Shown: positions 8,390 through 17,269 of the stretch, piece after piece | How positions within the stretch are numbered: the first letter of the stretch is position 1 | How the letters are laid out: each line of letters opens with the position of its first letter | Assembly: GCF_013403925.1 (NCBI RefSeq) | Contig: NZ_JABFDJ010000009.1 | Coordinates: 1 to 64,000, forward strand | Direction of reading: 5' to 3' | Length of the DNA stretch: 64,000 nt | Source: Winogradskyella wichelsiae | GTDB lineage: Bacteria > Bacteroidota > Bacteroidia > Flavobacteriales > Flavobacteriaceae | Made by a program: the position numbers and the translations under genes | Notes under the pieces: model-generated | Told to the model about the DNA's origin: nothing | What the model saw: the letters and a program-made list of their open reading frames with translations, nothing else | Databases searched by the model: none

Positions 8390-9949
8390 ATGTTACACAA
8401 TAATAGAATTAAAATAATCATAATAGGACTATTTGTTCTATTTCCAGTAATCATTTTTATAATACTAAACAATGAAGGAGATCGTGCCTTTTTTTCACTT
8501 ATTAAAGAGGATGACACCAAATTAGAATTTCAAGAAAAAAATGAGGACGATTGTCAAAAGTATATTGGTTACGATGTTGGTGTAATTAATAATTTGGCAA
8601 TAGATGAATGGGAACTAAGGAATTACGAATTAGCGTTATCTATTGGGAAATGTGCTTATAGAAGAGCTTTACTTGAAAAAAATCGAATCGAGTTTGCTAA
8701 CACTCTTAATATCCTTGGGCTCATTTATTGGCGTTTGGAAAATAATAAGGATGCTATGGAGGCTTATTCAGAATCTTCTAAATTAGCAAATGAATTAAGC
8801 TTGCATAAATTATTAGGATTAACTTATACCAACCAAGCGTTAATACTAAAAGAACAAGGGCAATATACCAAAGCTCTTTTATTTAATGAAAAGGCAATCG
8901 ACATCTTTAATAAGAATAAACTTTATAGAGAACTTGGTATTTCATATAATAATCATGGGCAAATATATAAGAATCAAGGACAAATAAATGAAGCTGAACA
9001 GAATTATTTTAAAGCAATTAGCAGCTATGAAAAACAAAAATATAAAGATGGCTTAGCAGCAACCTTTTATAATTTAGCAGACATTTATGCAAAAAAAAAC
9101 AATGAGAATGATGCTTTAAGATATGGGTATCTAAGTCTAAAAATAGCTAAAGAAATAGATAGTGATGTAAGAGTAAAGGATGCATATCACAAAATGTCGG
9201 AAATATACGAGCGATTAAATAGATTGGATTCTGCAATTTTTTATTTTAAAAAATTTAATGACTTAAACAATAAGATACTTATAACAAATCAATCTAAAAT
9301 TTTAGCCAATTCTCAAGCTGAAATGTCTGCTGAAATCAAAGATTTAAAAATACATAACCTTGAAAAAAATAAAGAACTTATTCAAAATAGAATTATAATT
9401 ATTAGTATCTCTCTATATATAGTCCTCTTATTGGGCCTATTATTCATTTTGAAATATACATCCAAGATAGAATTAAAAAATAAGGAAGTTACTTTAAAAT
9501 TAAAAGCTTCAAACGAAATACTAGACATAAAAGAGCAAGAACTAAAGTCTTACATATTAGATTTAACAAAAAAAAGTGAGGTCATATCAAACCTCCAAAA
9601 TGTTATTAATAATAGTAATTCGAGAGTATCCAAAAAAAATATAGAAATAAAAAAATTATCCAAAAAAAAAATATTAACATCTCAAGATTGGATCATATTT
9701 AAAGAAAAATTCCAAACTATTTACCCTGTTTTTTTTGCTTATATAAATGAAAATAAAATTCAATTTACTGAAGGAGAAATTCGTCTAATGGTTTTATTAA
9801 AATTAAAAATCACAAGTACTGAAATGGGGGGGGTATTAGGAATTTCTCCCCAGAGTGTGAGGGTAAGTAAAATGCGTTTAAAGAAAAAATTGATTTCACA
9901 TAATTTTGATTCTATTGAAAACTTTTTTTCATTCGTGAGTAATGTATGA
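8390..9949 (+). CDS. TPR protein with membrane segment and C-terminal HTH
   Basis: 519 residues. An N-terminal hydrophobic segment (about 6-26) is followed by at least five tetratricopeptide repeats (about 65-300), a second membrane segment (IIISISLYIVLLLGLLFIL, about 336-355), a lysine- and glutamate-rich coiled coil, and a C-terminal helix-turn-helix region near 480-510 (TSTEMGGVLGISPQSVRVSK). This layout is a common Bacteroidota one-component regulator in which a periplasmic TPR sensor controls a cytoplasmic DNA-binding end. It lies 34 bp after the T9SS protein gene and is probably co-expressed, which suggests that the two share a response. Target genes cannot be seen. Confidence 0.75.
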   Translation: MLHNNRIKIIIIGLFVLFPVIIFIILNNEGDRAFFSLIKEDDTKLEFQEKNEDDCQKYIGYDVGVINNLAIDEWELRNYELALSIGKCAYRRALLEKNRIEFANTLNILGLIYWRLENNKDAMEAYSESSKLANELSLHKLLGLTYTNQALILKEQGQYTKALLFNEKAIDIFNKNKLYRELGISYNNHGQIYKNQGQINEAEQNYFKAISSYEKQKYKDGLAATFYNLADIYAKKNNENDALRYGYLSLKIAKEIDSDVRVKDAYHKMSEIYERLNRLDSAIFYFKKFNDLNNKILITNQSKILANSQAEMSAEIKDLKIHNLEKNKELIQNRIIIISISLYIVLLLGLLFILKYTSKIELKNKEVTLKLKASNEILDIKEQELKSYILDLTKKSEVISNLQNVINNSNSRVSKKNIEIKKLSKKKILTSQDWIIFKEKFQTIYPVFFAYINENKIQFTEGEIRLMVLLKLKITSTEMGGVLGISPQSVRVSKMRLKKKLISHNFDSIENFFSFVSNV

Positions 9950-10230
9950 AGCGAGTCAGAATAATTTAAAAACCTGGCATTAGAGATTTTTAAAATAGTT
10001 TATGTCCGCCATAAGCGGGGTTAGATGTTTAATTATAGGATGACCTTTTTTATTTCATAGCCTTTAAGTTTGTTGTCGGTTCATCTATAAAAATTACCAG
10101 TAGGTTGGTAAACTTGTATTAATATATTTATAGAAAATTTGCTTACTGCAAATTATATGGACAAGTCAACCATTAATTAAGTGTTTCTATTCAAACATTA
10201 ATCTATATTTAGATTCAGGAAATATAAAGT
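9950..10230. other. Gap before repeat copy 2
   Basis: No open frame of note. A short sequence near 10090-10106 (accagtaggttggta) looks like a TetR-type half palindrome, but no regulator gene is adjacent, so I attach no function. Confidence 0.3.
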
Positions 10231-10427
10231 ACAGGTTATAGCGTGGTTATGTAGTGCTTATAGCGTCGTTGTAGCACGGTTATATTGTGTTTTATTCCAG
10301 TAAAGATAAGGTTTAAGTGTGTTTGTGAAGGGGTATAGTAGTTTTGTAATTAAAAACATAAACAAGGACGTGCATATATGATGGTTGAAATAGGGAATAG
10401 CCTTATAAATTTAAAGTAGAGTGGTGG
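10231..10427 (+). repeat. 197-bp direct repeat, copy 2
   Basis: Same length and orientation as 122-318, with the 11-bp tandem array at 10237-10291 identical in both copies and divergence only beyond it. The flanking bases differ between copies from the first base outside the repeat, which defines its ends. The two copies bracket five intact genes and one remnant. Confidence 0.85.
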
Positions 10428-10654
10428 AGTGCCTTTTACTGGAGATTTATATAAGTAAAAGCATTTAATCTTCTACATAATTGGCTTAAGGTATTAGCTT
10501 AATGAAGGTCTGTCCGTTTAAAATAGAACAAAATTACTAGGATTTCATTTTTTCAATCATTTAAATTTGGTATGTGTTTTTAAGTATGGGTGGTAATGAA
10601 TACCAACTCTATGGGTCATAACATTTATTACTCATATCCCACAAATTAAGCAGG

Positions 10655-10834
10655 TCATAGCAAGTGTTTTAAATCTTTAAAGTCATGAGTCCCAAAGTTA
10701 ATTCTATTTCTAAAAAAAATTCCATGGATTACTAAGTTGACTAAATTTGATAAGAAACGAGCCTTCCTCTGTTTTAATTTAGTGATATAACCGTTTTTTA
10801 AACTGTCATTTTTCTCTGCATTCGATTTGAAAGG
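10655..10834 (-). pseudogene. Start-less open frame, possible gene remnant
   Basis: A 59-codon frame without any ATG, GTG or TTG near its beginning reads basic and hydrophobic sequence (KLKQRKARFLSNLVNLVI, then NFGTHDFKDLKHLL) that looks protein-like. A stop precedes it directly. I do not recognise the family. It may be the 3' end of a lost gene, or chance. Confidence 0.25.
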
Positions 10835-10849
10835 TTAGGCTGTATTTAA

Positions 10850-11296
10850 TCAATTATCTACAATAAATTCTTCGTTCACGATTTCATTATTAAAATGAGA
10901 CGCTAAATAGTCCAGGCTTTTGCATAGTATTGACACTAGTTTATTGAAAGAATTAGGTTTCACTAAATAGAGATTTGCTCCATACTTCTGCAATTCGTCA
11001 ATAACAGAAATATCAATCATACTGGAATAAATGAAAATTGGAATGTCTTGAAGTTTTACTTCATTTTTGATATCATTTAAGCACTCTATACCATTCATTA
11101 AGGGCATGTTTAAATCTAAATATATAGCTTGAGGTAGTGGTTTCGTTTCATTTAGAAGATTGTCCATCAAGGTAACTCCATTATCAAAACAAAGGACTTC
11201 GATATCTGAAATGATGTTATTAAATGCCTCTTGAAATAACATACGGTCAGTTTCATCATCATCGGCTAAATAAATTAATAATTGCTCTGGAAACAT
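10850..11296 (-). CDS. Single-domain response regulator
   Basis: 148 residues consisting only of a receiver domain. The acidic pocket is LADDDETD near the N terminus, the phosphoacceptor Asp lies in YLDLNMPLMNG, and the conserved Lys in VKPNSF. The LDLNMP-xxNG form is that of Rcp1-like regulators that pair with soluble multi-PAS or phytochrome-type kinases. It has no output domain, so it probably acts as a phosphorelay intermediate or by protein contact. The large PAS kinase 0.4 kb upstream on the same strand is the natural partner. Confidence 0.9.
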   Translation of the reverse strand: MFPEQLLIYLADDDETDRMLFQEAFNNIISDIEVLCFDNGVTLMDNLLNETKPLPQAIYLDLNMPLMNGIECLNDIKNEVKLQDIPIFIYSSMIDISVIDELQKYGANLYLVKPNSFNKLVSILCKSLDYLASHFNNEIVNEEFIVDN

Positions 11297-11307
11297 AGCT
11301 CTTAATT

Positions 11308-11475
11308 TTAAGGTCGTTTTCTCGCTATAACGTTATATAAAATGACTATTACTGCAATCACTAGAAAAACATGTATGAAGCTCCCGATTGCTAATGTTGC
11401 GATAAAACCAAAGAACCCTAACATCCAAACCACAATACATATCACTGCTACTAGCCAAAGAATACTTCTTATCAT
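11308..11475 (-). CDS. DUF5670-like (lmo0937 type) small membrane protein
   Basis: A 55-residue frame starting ATG at 11475: MIRSILWLVAVICIVVWMLG, then FFGFIATLAIGSFIHVFLVI, ending NVIARKRP. It has two hydrophobic helices with a Gly-rich turn and a basic tail, the pattern of the lmo0937/DUF5670 family of tiny membrane proteins, often found with stress genes in Bacteroidota. It sits 11 bp upstream of the response regulator gene and is probably in one transcript with it. Molecular role unknown. Confidence 0.75.
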   Translation of the reverse strand: MIRSILWLVAVICIVVWMLGFFGFIATLAIGSFIHVFLVIAVIVILYNVIARKRP

Positions 11476-11686
11476 AATTTATGCTTTTAAATTAATAGGA
11501 CCTCCACATATGACCTAGGCCTACAGTAGGTAACATCACAAATCTAAATGGAATTAAATCACCGAATTAATGCATATGATGTGTTTTATTAACTCAATCC
11601 GTTACATTAGAAAATACCTGTGTTTTTTAATTTTTGAAGCCCATTATCTCACTTAATAGGTGTTGAAAAACTTTATAGGCATCGTT

Positions 11687-14600
11687 TTAGACAGGTATAT
11701 AAATATCAAATCTGGCTCCTTTCCCTAAGACACCAGTGGCGGAGATGGTACCCTTATGATTATCTACAATTTTTTTAACAATTGCCAGCCCTATACCAGT
11801 ACCACTATATTGGTCTTTACCGTGCAAACGTTGAAACACTTCAAAAATTTTATTACTGTATTCGGGATCGAAACCAATACCATTGTCTGAAAAAATAATA
11901 TGGCAATATTTTTTTCTCGGCAATCTCTTTTCCATTTTTAGTTTTTTTGCTTTTACAATTTCACAGGAGATCCTTATTTGTGGGGGTGTATCTTTTTTAG
12001 AAAACTTAAGCGCATTACTTACGATGTTCAAAATTAACTGCCTGAACTGAAACTGAATCACATTTATCTCACACATTGGCCCCAGATTAAATGTGGCATT
12101 TTTAAGTCTCAGATCTTCTTTTAAATCATCTTCGATATCTTCAATAATAGATTTTATGTTTACCTTCTCGAATTTACGATCTTTACTGTCTGTGCGAGAA
12201 TACAACAGTAAATCTTGAATCAGCGTTTGCATTCTATGCGCTGATTTTTGCATCCGATGAAATTTATCTTTGACATTGTCTGAGAGGTTTTGTTCTTCTC
12301 TGTCCATGATCTGAGAGGCTAGGATCTGAATTTTACGAAGCGGTTCTTGTAAATCATGGCTCGAAATATAGGCGAAGGATTGTAGCTCTTTATTCATTTT
12401 TTCTAAGGCTGTATTTTTCTCGTTAAGCTCCTTCGTTCTTTGAAAAACTTGATCTTCTAGTTCATTTGTAAACATTTTTTGAGATTGGATATCTGTACTC
12501 GTACCCACCCACATTTTTATTTCACCTGCGTCATTTTTTTGAGGTATGGCACGGCTTAACTGCCATCTATACTCTCCATCATATCTTCTGAAACGGTGCT
12601 CAATTAGAAAGTCATTACCTGAGTTAATCGAATTTAACCATGTATTAATGTTCTCTTCTCTATCATCGGGATGAACAATTTGTAACCAATTAGTATTAAT
12701 TTGTTCTGCTGTCAAGCCCGAATAGTCATATACCGACTGATTAAAATAATTTATCTCGCCTTTGGTGTCAGCAGTCCATATGTGTTGCGGCATGGAATCT
12801 GCGAGTAATCTAAATTTAAGTTCACTTTCACTGAGTTTTTGCTGTTGCTGTTTTTCTTTAGTAATATCACGTAATGTTCCAAATGTTTTAATAGGTCTTT
12901 TCTGATCGTCATAAAACACTTTTCCCTGAGTTCTAATCCAGCAGAAGGTCTCGTCCGGTTTTATTAGTCGGGCCTCGTAACTATAAACTCCTGTAATTAA
13001 GGCCTCTTCAAACGCCTTTTCGATGACAGCATGTAAATCTTCTGGATGTGCCTGATCTCGCATTTGTTGGTGTGTGAGTATGGTAGATTTGTCATGTCCG
13101 AAAATAACAGCTAATCTCGGTGAATGGATTATATTACGCGTATTTAAATCTAATTCCCATGTTGCCAGATTGGTCGCTTCGGCTGCCAAACGTGATCGTG
13201 CTTCTGCTTCTTCCACTTTTTGGCGCGCTTCCACTTTATCGGTTATGTCGTTTACAGTAATCATAATACCATATGTTCCTCCATGAGGTTCTAGCAACGC
13301 TTGGTATTCAAAATCGAGATAAAACTTTTTCATACCGTCATCCCCTTTTACTAAAGCGACTGATTCTTTTTCGGTGTGCGATATCCCTAAATTATAAACC
13401 CTGTTTAATAGCTCTGGATACTTTTGAGCTTTCAATTCAGGAAAAACATCTAAAATGGATTTTCCAATAACATCCTTTTCTTTTTTGCGCCATATGGTTT
13501 TGAACATGGCCACGTTAGCCGATTCAATGCAATGATCTTTACCCTTTAAAATAGTCATAGGAATAGGGGATTGCATGACCATATTTCTAAAATGCCTTTC
13601 ACTTTCTTCAAGTAAATGTTTGGCTTTTACGGTTGCTGTGACTTCTGTTGCGACCACCATAATTGCTGAGATTTCACCGTTTTCTTCTTTTAAGGGGTGA
13701 TAGACTAAGTTAAAATAGGCTTGTTCTAATTCCTCATTACGTTGTAATAAAACAGGTAATTCTGGAGAATAAAAGGGCTTTCCCGAACTTATCACCTCTG
13801 CAAATAAAGGAGCTACTGTATCTTCAACTTCGGGTAAGGATTCGAAAAGCGGTTTGCCGATAAATTCTTTCGCTTTTTTATCTACAAGTAATAAATAGTT
13901 TTCATTGGCCATTTCAATTTTAAAATCCGAACCTCTAAAAATAGCAATACCTAAAGGCGCCTGTTCTACAGAATTTCGAAATCGTTTTTCACTTTCTTCT
14001 ACTTTCAGTTTAGCAAGGTTAAGTTCTGTTACCTCTGCTGCCGTATTCATAACCCCATATACTTTTGCGTTGGCATCAAATAAAGGCGTGAAGCTATAAT
14101 TATAATAGTAGGATTTTAAAACGCCATTTGTATCCAAATCAATACGCTTATTTTTTACGTGAAAGGGCACCCCTGTATTAATAACCTCTTGTAGTTGCTC
14201 AAAAATATGTTGACTCTCAAATTCCGGAAGAACATCGGTATATAATTTTCCTACGACATCGTTGCCTTTTCCCCAAGCATCCATTATAGATTGATTAGCA
14301 AAAGCAATACGGAGTTCTTTACCAATATAAACACCAATAGGAAACGGAGTATTTTCCACTAATGTCCTAACACTTTGTTCACTTTCTTCAATCTTTTTGC
14401 GGGACAATATATGGGTGGTTACATCCACTCCTATAGCCATAACTCCATTTATGTTTCCATCTCCGTCATATAATGCTTCGTAAGAAAAACTAATATAAAC
14501 TGTTTCCAATTTTCCATTTCTCATTAATTCAACAGGCAGTTCATTGATGTTAAATCTTTGACCAGTGGTTCTAACGCCATCAAGAAACTCCATTATTCCT

Positions 14601-15670
14601 TGCGATTTAAGTTCAGGCATCGCTGTAAACAAGTCTTTATTTAAAATTTCAGATTCTGTTCTTCCCCACAGTTCCAAAGCCTTGGTATTTGCAATTTCAA
14701 CCAAGTAATTAGGTCCACGAAAAATAGCAATGGCAATGGGTGCCTGTAGAATCATCAATCGCAGGTTTCGTTCGTTTTCTTCTTTTTTGCTGCGAGCCAT
14801 CACTTCTTCAGTAATGTTTTGTAACGTTCCTGTAAATGTTATCGGTTCTTTATCTGGGGTGTAGATTACTTTTCCTTTGGCTCTAACAACTCGTAATTGT
14901 TTGGTTATGGGGTTGATCATACTATATTGGTGATCAAATTTCCCTCCTGATGAAAACTCCATAGCTGCTTCTATGGCATTTATTAAAGATTCTCGATCTT
15001 CTTCAATTGCTAGGTTATAACCCGTTTCTAAATTAAACTCAGCTTCTGGAGCTAACCCATGCCATTCTTTCAGTCTATCATTTCCTGTAATTTCTTTCGT
15101 TATAGGGTCTATTGACCATGTCGCCAGATCGGTGGCTTCAATAGCAAATTGAAGTTGTTTTGTTTTTTCTTTAAGTTTATCTTCCGCTCTCTTTTTACTG
15201 GTTGTTTCAATAACTGTCACCAAAACGCCTCCAACGTTGCCGTTTTTAGTACGTATTGGGCTGTGTGCAAAATCAAAGAAACGTTCTTCTATAAAACCGT
15301 TTCGGTTGAGCGGAAGCATCACATTGAAAAATCTAGAAGGGGTTCCATCCATTGCCCCATCTAACATGGGTTCTATCGTATGCCAAATTTCAGAAAACGT
15401 AGCTCTTGTACTTATTCCTAAAGCATCAGGGTGTTTGGTAGTTCCTAATATAGGTCGGTAACCATCGTTGTATATTTGTGTATAGTCTTTACCCCAAGCG
15501 ATATACATTCCAATCGGGTTTTCCAACATCATGGAAACCATGGTTTTCAAACTTGCTGGCCAATCCTTGAGATCTCCCAAAGCTGTTTTGCTCCAATCTT
15601 TTGCTCTAATAAGCTTTCCCATTTCGCCTCCTTCTTTTAAGAAGTCGTGTGATGTATTCTCGTGATTCAT
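11687..15670 (-). CDS. Multi-PAS soluble sensor histidine kinase
   Basis: 1327 residues without a membrane segment. About eight consecutive PAS-like sensor units fill residues 1-1075, each ending in the linker phrase xxDIT or xEVT plus coiled coil. The HisKA domain has its phosphoacceptor His at 1105 in SSHDLQEPLRKI, and the ATPase domain carries the N box (NIVSNALKFSK), DNGIGFDP and GTGIGLAIV. The first unit (MGKLIRAKDWSKTALGDLKDWP) is the N-terminal module typical of this Bacteroidota kinase group. It should detect several cytoplasmic signals and phosphorylate one or more of the nearby single-domain regulators. No chromophore Cys or haem ligand can be assigned by eye. Confidence 0.9.
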   Translation of the reverse strand: MNHENTSHDFLKEGGEMGKLIRAKDWSKTALGDLKDWPASLKTMVSMMLENPIGMYIAWGKDYTQIYNDGYRPILGTTKHPDALGISTRATFSEIWHTIEPMLDGAMDGTPSRFFNVMLPLNRNGFIEERFFDFAHSPIRTKNGNVGGVLVTVIETTSKKRAEDKLKEKTKQLQFAIEATDLATWSIDPITKEITGNDRLKEWHGLAPEAEFNLETGYNLAIEEDRESLINAIEAAMEFSSGGKFDHQYSMINPITKQLRVVRAKGKVIYTPDKEPITFTGTLQNITEEVMARSKKEENERNLRLMILQAPIAIAIFRGPNYLVEIANTKALELWGRTESEILNKDLFTAMPELKSQGIMEFLDGVRTTGQRFNINELPVELMRNGKLETVYISFSYEALYDGDGNINGVMAIGVDVTTHILSRKKIEESEQSVRTLVENTPFPIGVYIGKELRIAFANQSIMDAWGKGNDVVGKLYTDVLPEFESQHIFEQLQEVINTGVPFHVKNKRIDLDTNGVLKSYYYNYSFTPLFDANAKVYGVMNTAAEVTELNLAKLKVEESEKRFRNSVEQAPLGIAIFRGSDFKIEMANENYLLLVDKKAKEFIGKPLFESLPEVEDTVAPLFAEVISSGKPFYSPELPVLLQRNEELEQAYFNLVYHPLKEENGEISAIMVVATEVTATVKAKHLLEESERHFRNMVMQSPIPMTILKGKDHCIESANVAMFKTIWRKKEKDVIGKSILDVFPELKAQKYPELLNRVYNLGISHTEKESVALVKGDDGMKKFYLDFEYQALLEPHGGTYGIMITVNDITDKVEARQKVEEAEARSRLAAEATNLATWELDLNTRNIIHSPRLAVIFGHDKSTILTHQQMRDQAHPEDLHAVIEKAFEEALITGVYSYEARLIKPDETFCWIRTQGKVFYDDQKRPIKTFGTLRDITKEKQQQQKLSESELKFRLLADSMPQHIWTADTKGEINYFNQSVYDYSGLTAEQINTNWLQIVHPDDREENINTWLNSINSGNDFLIEHRFRRYDGEYRWQLSRAIPQKNDAGEIKMWVGTSTDIQSQKMFTNELEDQVFQRTKELNEKNTALEKMNKELQSFAYISSHDLQEPLRKIQILASQIMDREEQNLSDNVKDKFHRMQKSAHRMQTLIQDLLLYSRTDSKDRKFEKVNIKSIIEDIEDDLKEDLRLKNATFNLGPMCEINVIQFQFRQLILNIVSNALKFSKKDTPPQIRISCEIVKAKKLKMEKRLPRKKYCHIIFSDNGIGFDPEYSNKIFEVFQRLHGKDQYSGTGIGLAIVKKIVDNHKGTISATGVLGKGARFDIYIPV

Positions 15671-15760
15671 TCTATTAGTAATTATAAGGTTGGAGACTAA
15701 AAGTATCTCTTATGGTCTTTTTTAAATTATGAGTGCATGTTTGGCCAATCGTCTGAAAAT

Positions 15761-16171
15761 TTACTTTTTTTTTAATATTAAAAAGTTACCTGGTTTTTGA
15801 ATATTGTAATTAGCTTTAGAATCATATAACATAGCAACAGTCTCCGTATCTAGTGCTGACGATATTATTGCTATGGGGTTATTTTTTAAGGTATTAATCG
15901 CTTTAATTTCAGCTAAACCTTTCAACTCAGATTTTGGAAGCATGTTTAAATCAAGAAAAATAATATTTGGAAAGGGGTTAGTATCTGCTTGTTTGCCTGA
16001 CCAAAAAGATTTTAATAAAAGCATAAGTTCGTCATCGTCATATACGGACCTAAGTTGTGTTGTTAGCGGTAACTGATGCAAGGTCTCTTTAAAAAAAAGA
16101 TCATCTTTCTCATCATTATCTGCTAAGAATATCTTTATTTCATTTGATACATTGCCTTTGTCTTTTTTCAT
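15761..16171 (-). CDS. Response regulator receiver protein, shortened or divergent
   Basis: 136 residues. The receiver fold is recognisable (FLADNDEKDDLFF, IIFLDLNML, ISSALD, IQKPGNF), so the phosphoacceptor Asp and conserved Lys remain. Two things are odd. The loop after the acceptor Asp reads LDLNMLPKSELKG instead of LDLNMPxxNG. The protein also ends NFLILKKK at a run of nine A, without the final helix that the other two regulators here have. A slip in the A run could have truncated it, but the downstream frame does not obviously resume a receiver helix. It lies 90 bp upstream of the kinase gene on the same strand. Confidence 0.75.
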   Translation of the reverse strand: MKKDKGNVSNEIKIFLADNDEKDDLFFKETLHQLPLTTQLRSVYDDDELMLLLKSFWSGKQADTNPFPNIIFLDLNMLPKSELKGLAEIKAINTLKNNPIAIISSALDTETVAMLYDSKANYNIQKPGNFLILKKK

Positions 16172-16303
16172 TGAGCTAATTTAAAAAAATAAAGTCTATT
16201 ATTTTTTGAAGAAAAAAATGAATTGTTGCTTTTAATAATTTCAATCTCGAAATCAATTATAAAAAAAAGCTTACTTTTACACTCGCTAAACTATGGTATA
16301 CAT

Positions 16304-16750
16304 ATGAGTGCTGATTTGGTCCATATAATATTAACAGATGATGATGAAGATGATAGATTACTCTTTAGTGAGGCATTGGATGAAATATCCATAAAAACTA
16401 ATTTGTTGCTTTTTGAACAAGGACAAAAATTGATGGATTATCTTTTTCAACCTGAGATTATACTTCCTGATATGATATTTCTCGACCTCAATATGCCCAT
16501 AAAAAATGGATTGCAAAGTTTAATCGATATTCGTAATCATCCTAGATTAAAGGATATACCTATAGCGATGTATTCTACATCTCTGGCAGATAAAGATATT
16601 AATGATTCTTTTTTAAGTGGTGCAAATCTGTACGTAAACAAGCCAAATTGCTTTAATTTACTAAAAAAAAACCTGGAACAAATTCTTCAACTGAATTGGA
16701 AAAATCACAAGCAAAATTTAAGTAAGGATAGTTTTCTTTTCCGTATTTAG
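16304..16750 (+). CDS. Single-domain response regulator
   Basis: 148 residues from the ATG at 16304 (MSADLVHIILTDDDEDD). Further upstream starts exist in frame but add a poorly conserved hydrophobic leader. The receiver pocket DDDEDD, the acceptor Asp in IFLDLNMPIKNG and the Lys in VNKPNCF are all intact. It is divergent from the receiver gene at 15761-16171, with the start codons 133 bp apart. Like its neighbour at 10.9 kb it is an Rcp1-type regulator without output domain, and a likely target of the multi-PAS kinase. Confidence 0.85.
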   Translation: MSADLVHIILTDDDEDDRLLFSEALDEISIKTNLLLFEQGQKLMDYLFQPEIILPDMIFLDLNMPIKNGLQSLIDIRNHPRLKDIPIAMYSTSLADKDINDSFLSGANLYVNKPNCFNLLKKNLEQILQLNWKNHKQNLSKDSFLFRI

Positions 16751-17269
16751 AGCGACTTAAAAAGAGCTCAAATTAACGATTCTACTTCTTACTGAGGTTG
16801 ATTTCATATTCAATCTTTGTTTTAATTTGAAATGGATGTCATCCTTAATTTATATCTGAGATAAGATCATTATTCTTTTTTTTGACATCATCCAGACTCT
16901 TCTTTTCATTTTTAATTTATTTAGCTAACACTACTTTTAAATTTATAATTTTTAAGTTCAAATTGAATTAAGTTCAAATTAAATTAAGTTCAAATTGAAT
17001 ATGGTGTCCGTTATTTATATCTTAGCTGTTGCCTCAAACTAATGCCTAAATATTCTAATAACACCTTACAATGAGAGCCTTTTCATTTGTAAAAGCGGCT
17101 CAAAAAGCCTTAAGTTTTTCTGAGTTTTCACTAGCCATACCTGTTTATATGAGGTCATTTTTTTTTTAATTGCGTTAATCTAAATCTTTAAAAATAAGCA
17201 CTTTTGATTTTATTATATAAGTAGAAAATTAATACTGATTTATTTATACTAACGAAAAATCATCCCAAT
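16751..17269. other. Upstream region of the catalase gene
   Basis: About 520 bp without a gene. It contains a 16-bp tandem repeat (listed separately) and a weak hairpin near 17090-17115 (ggctcaaaaagcc). No certain promoter hexamers could be assigned. Confidence 0.4.
16954..17000 (+). repeat. Three tandem 16-bp repeats (AAGTTCAAATTGAATT)
   Basis: Units at 16954-16969, 16970-16985 and 16986-17000 differ by one base; the last lacks its final base. The units are about 270 bp upstream of the catalase start. They may be a regulator-binding array or simple slippage-derived sequence. Confidence 0.7.
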
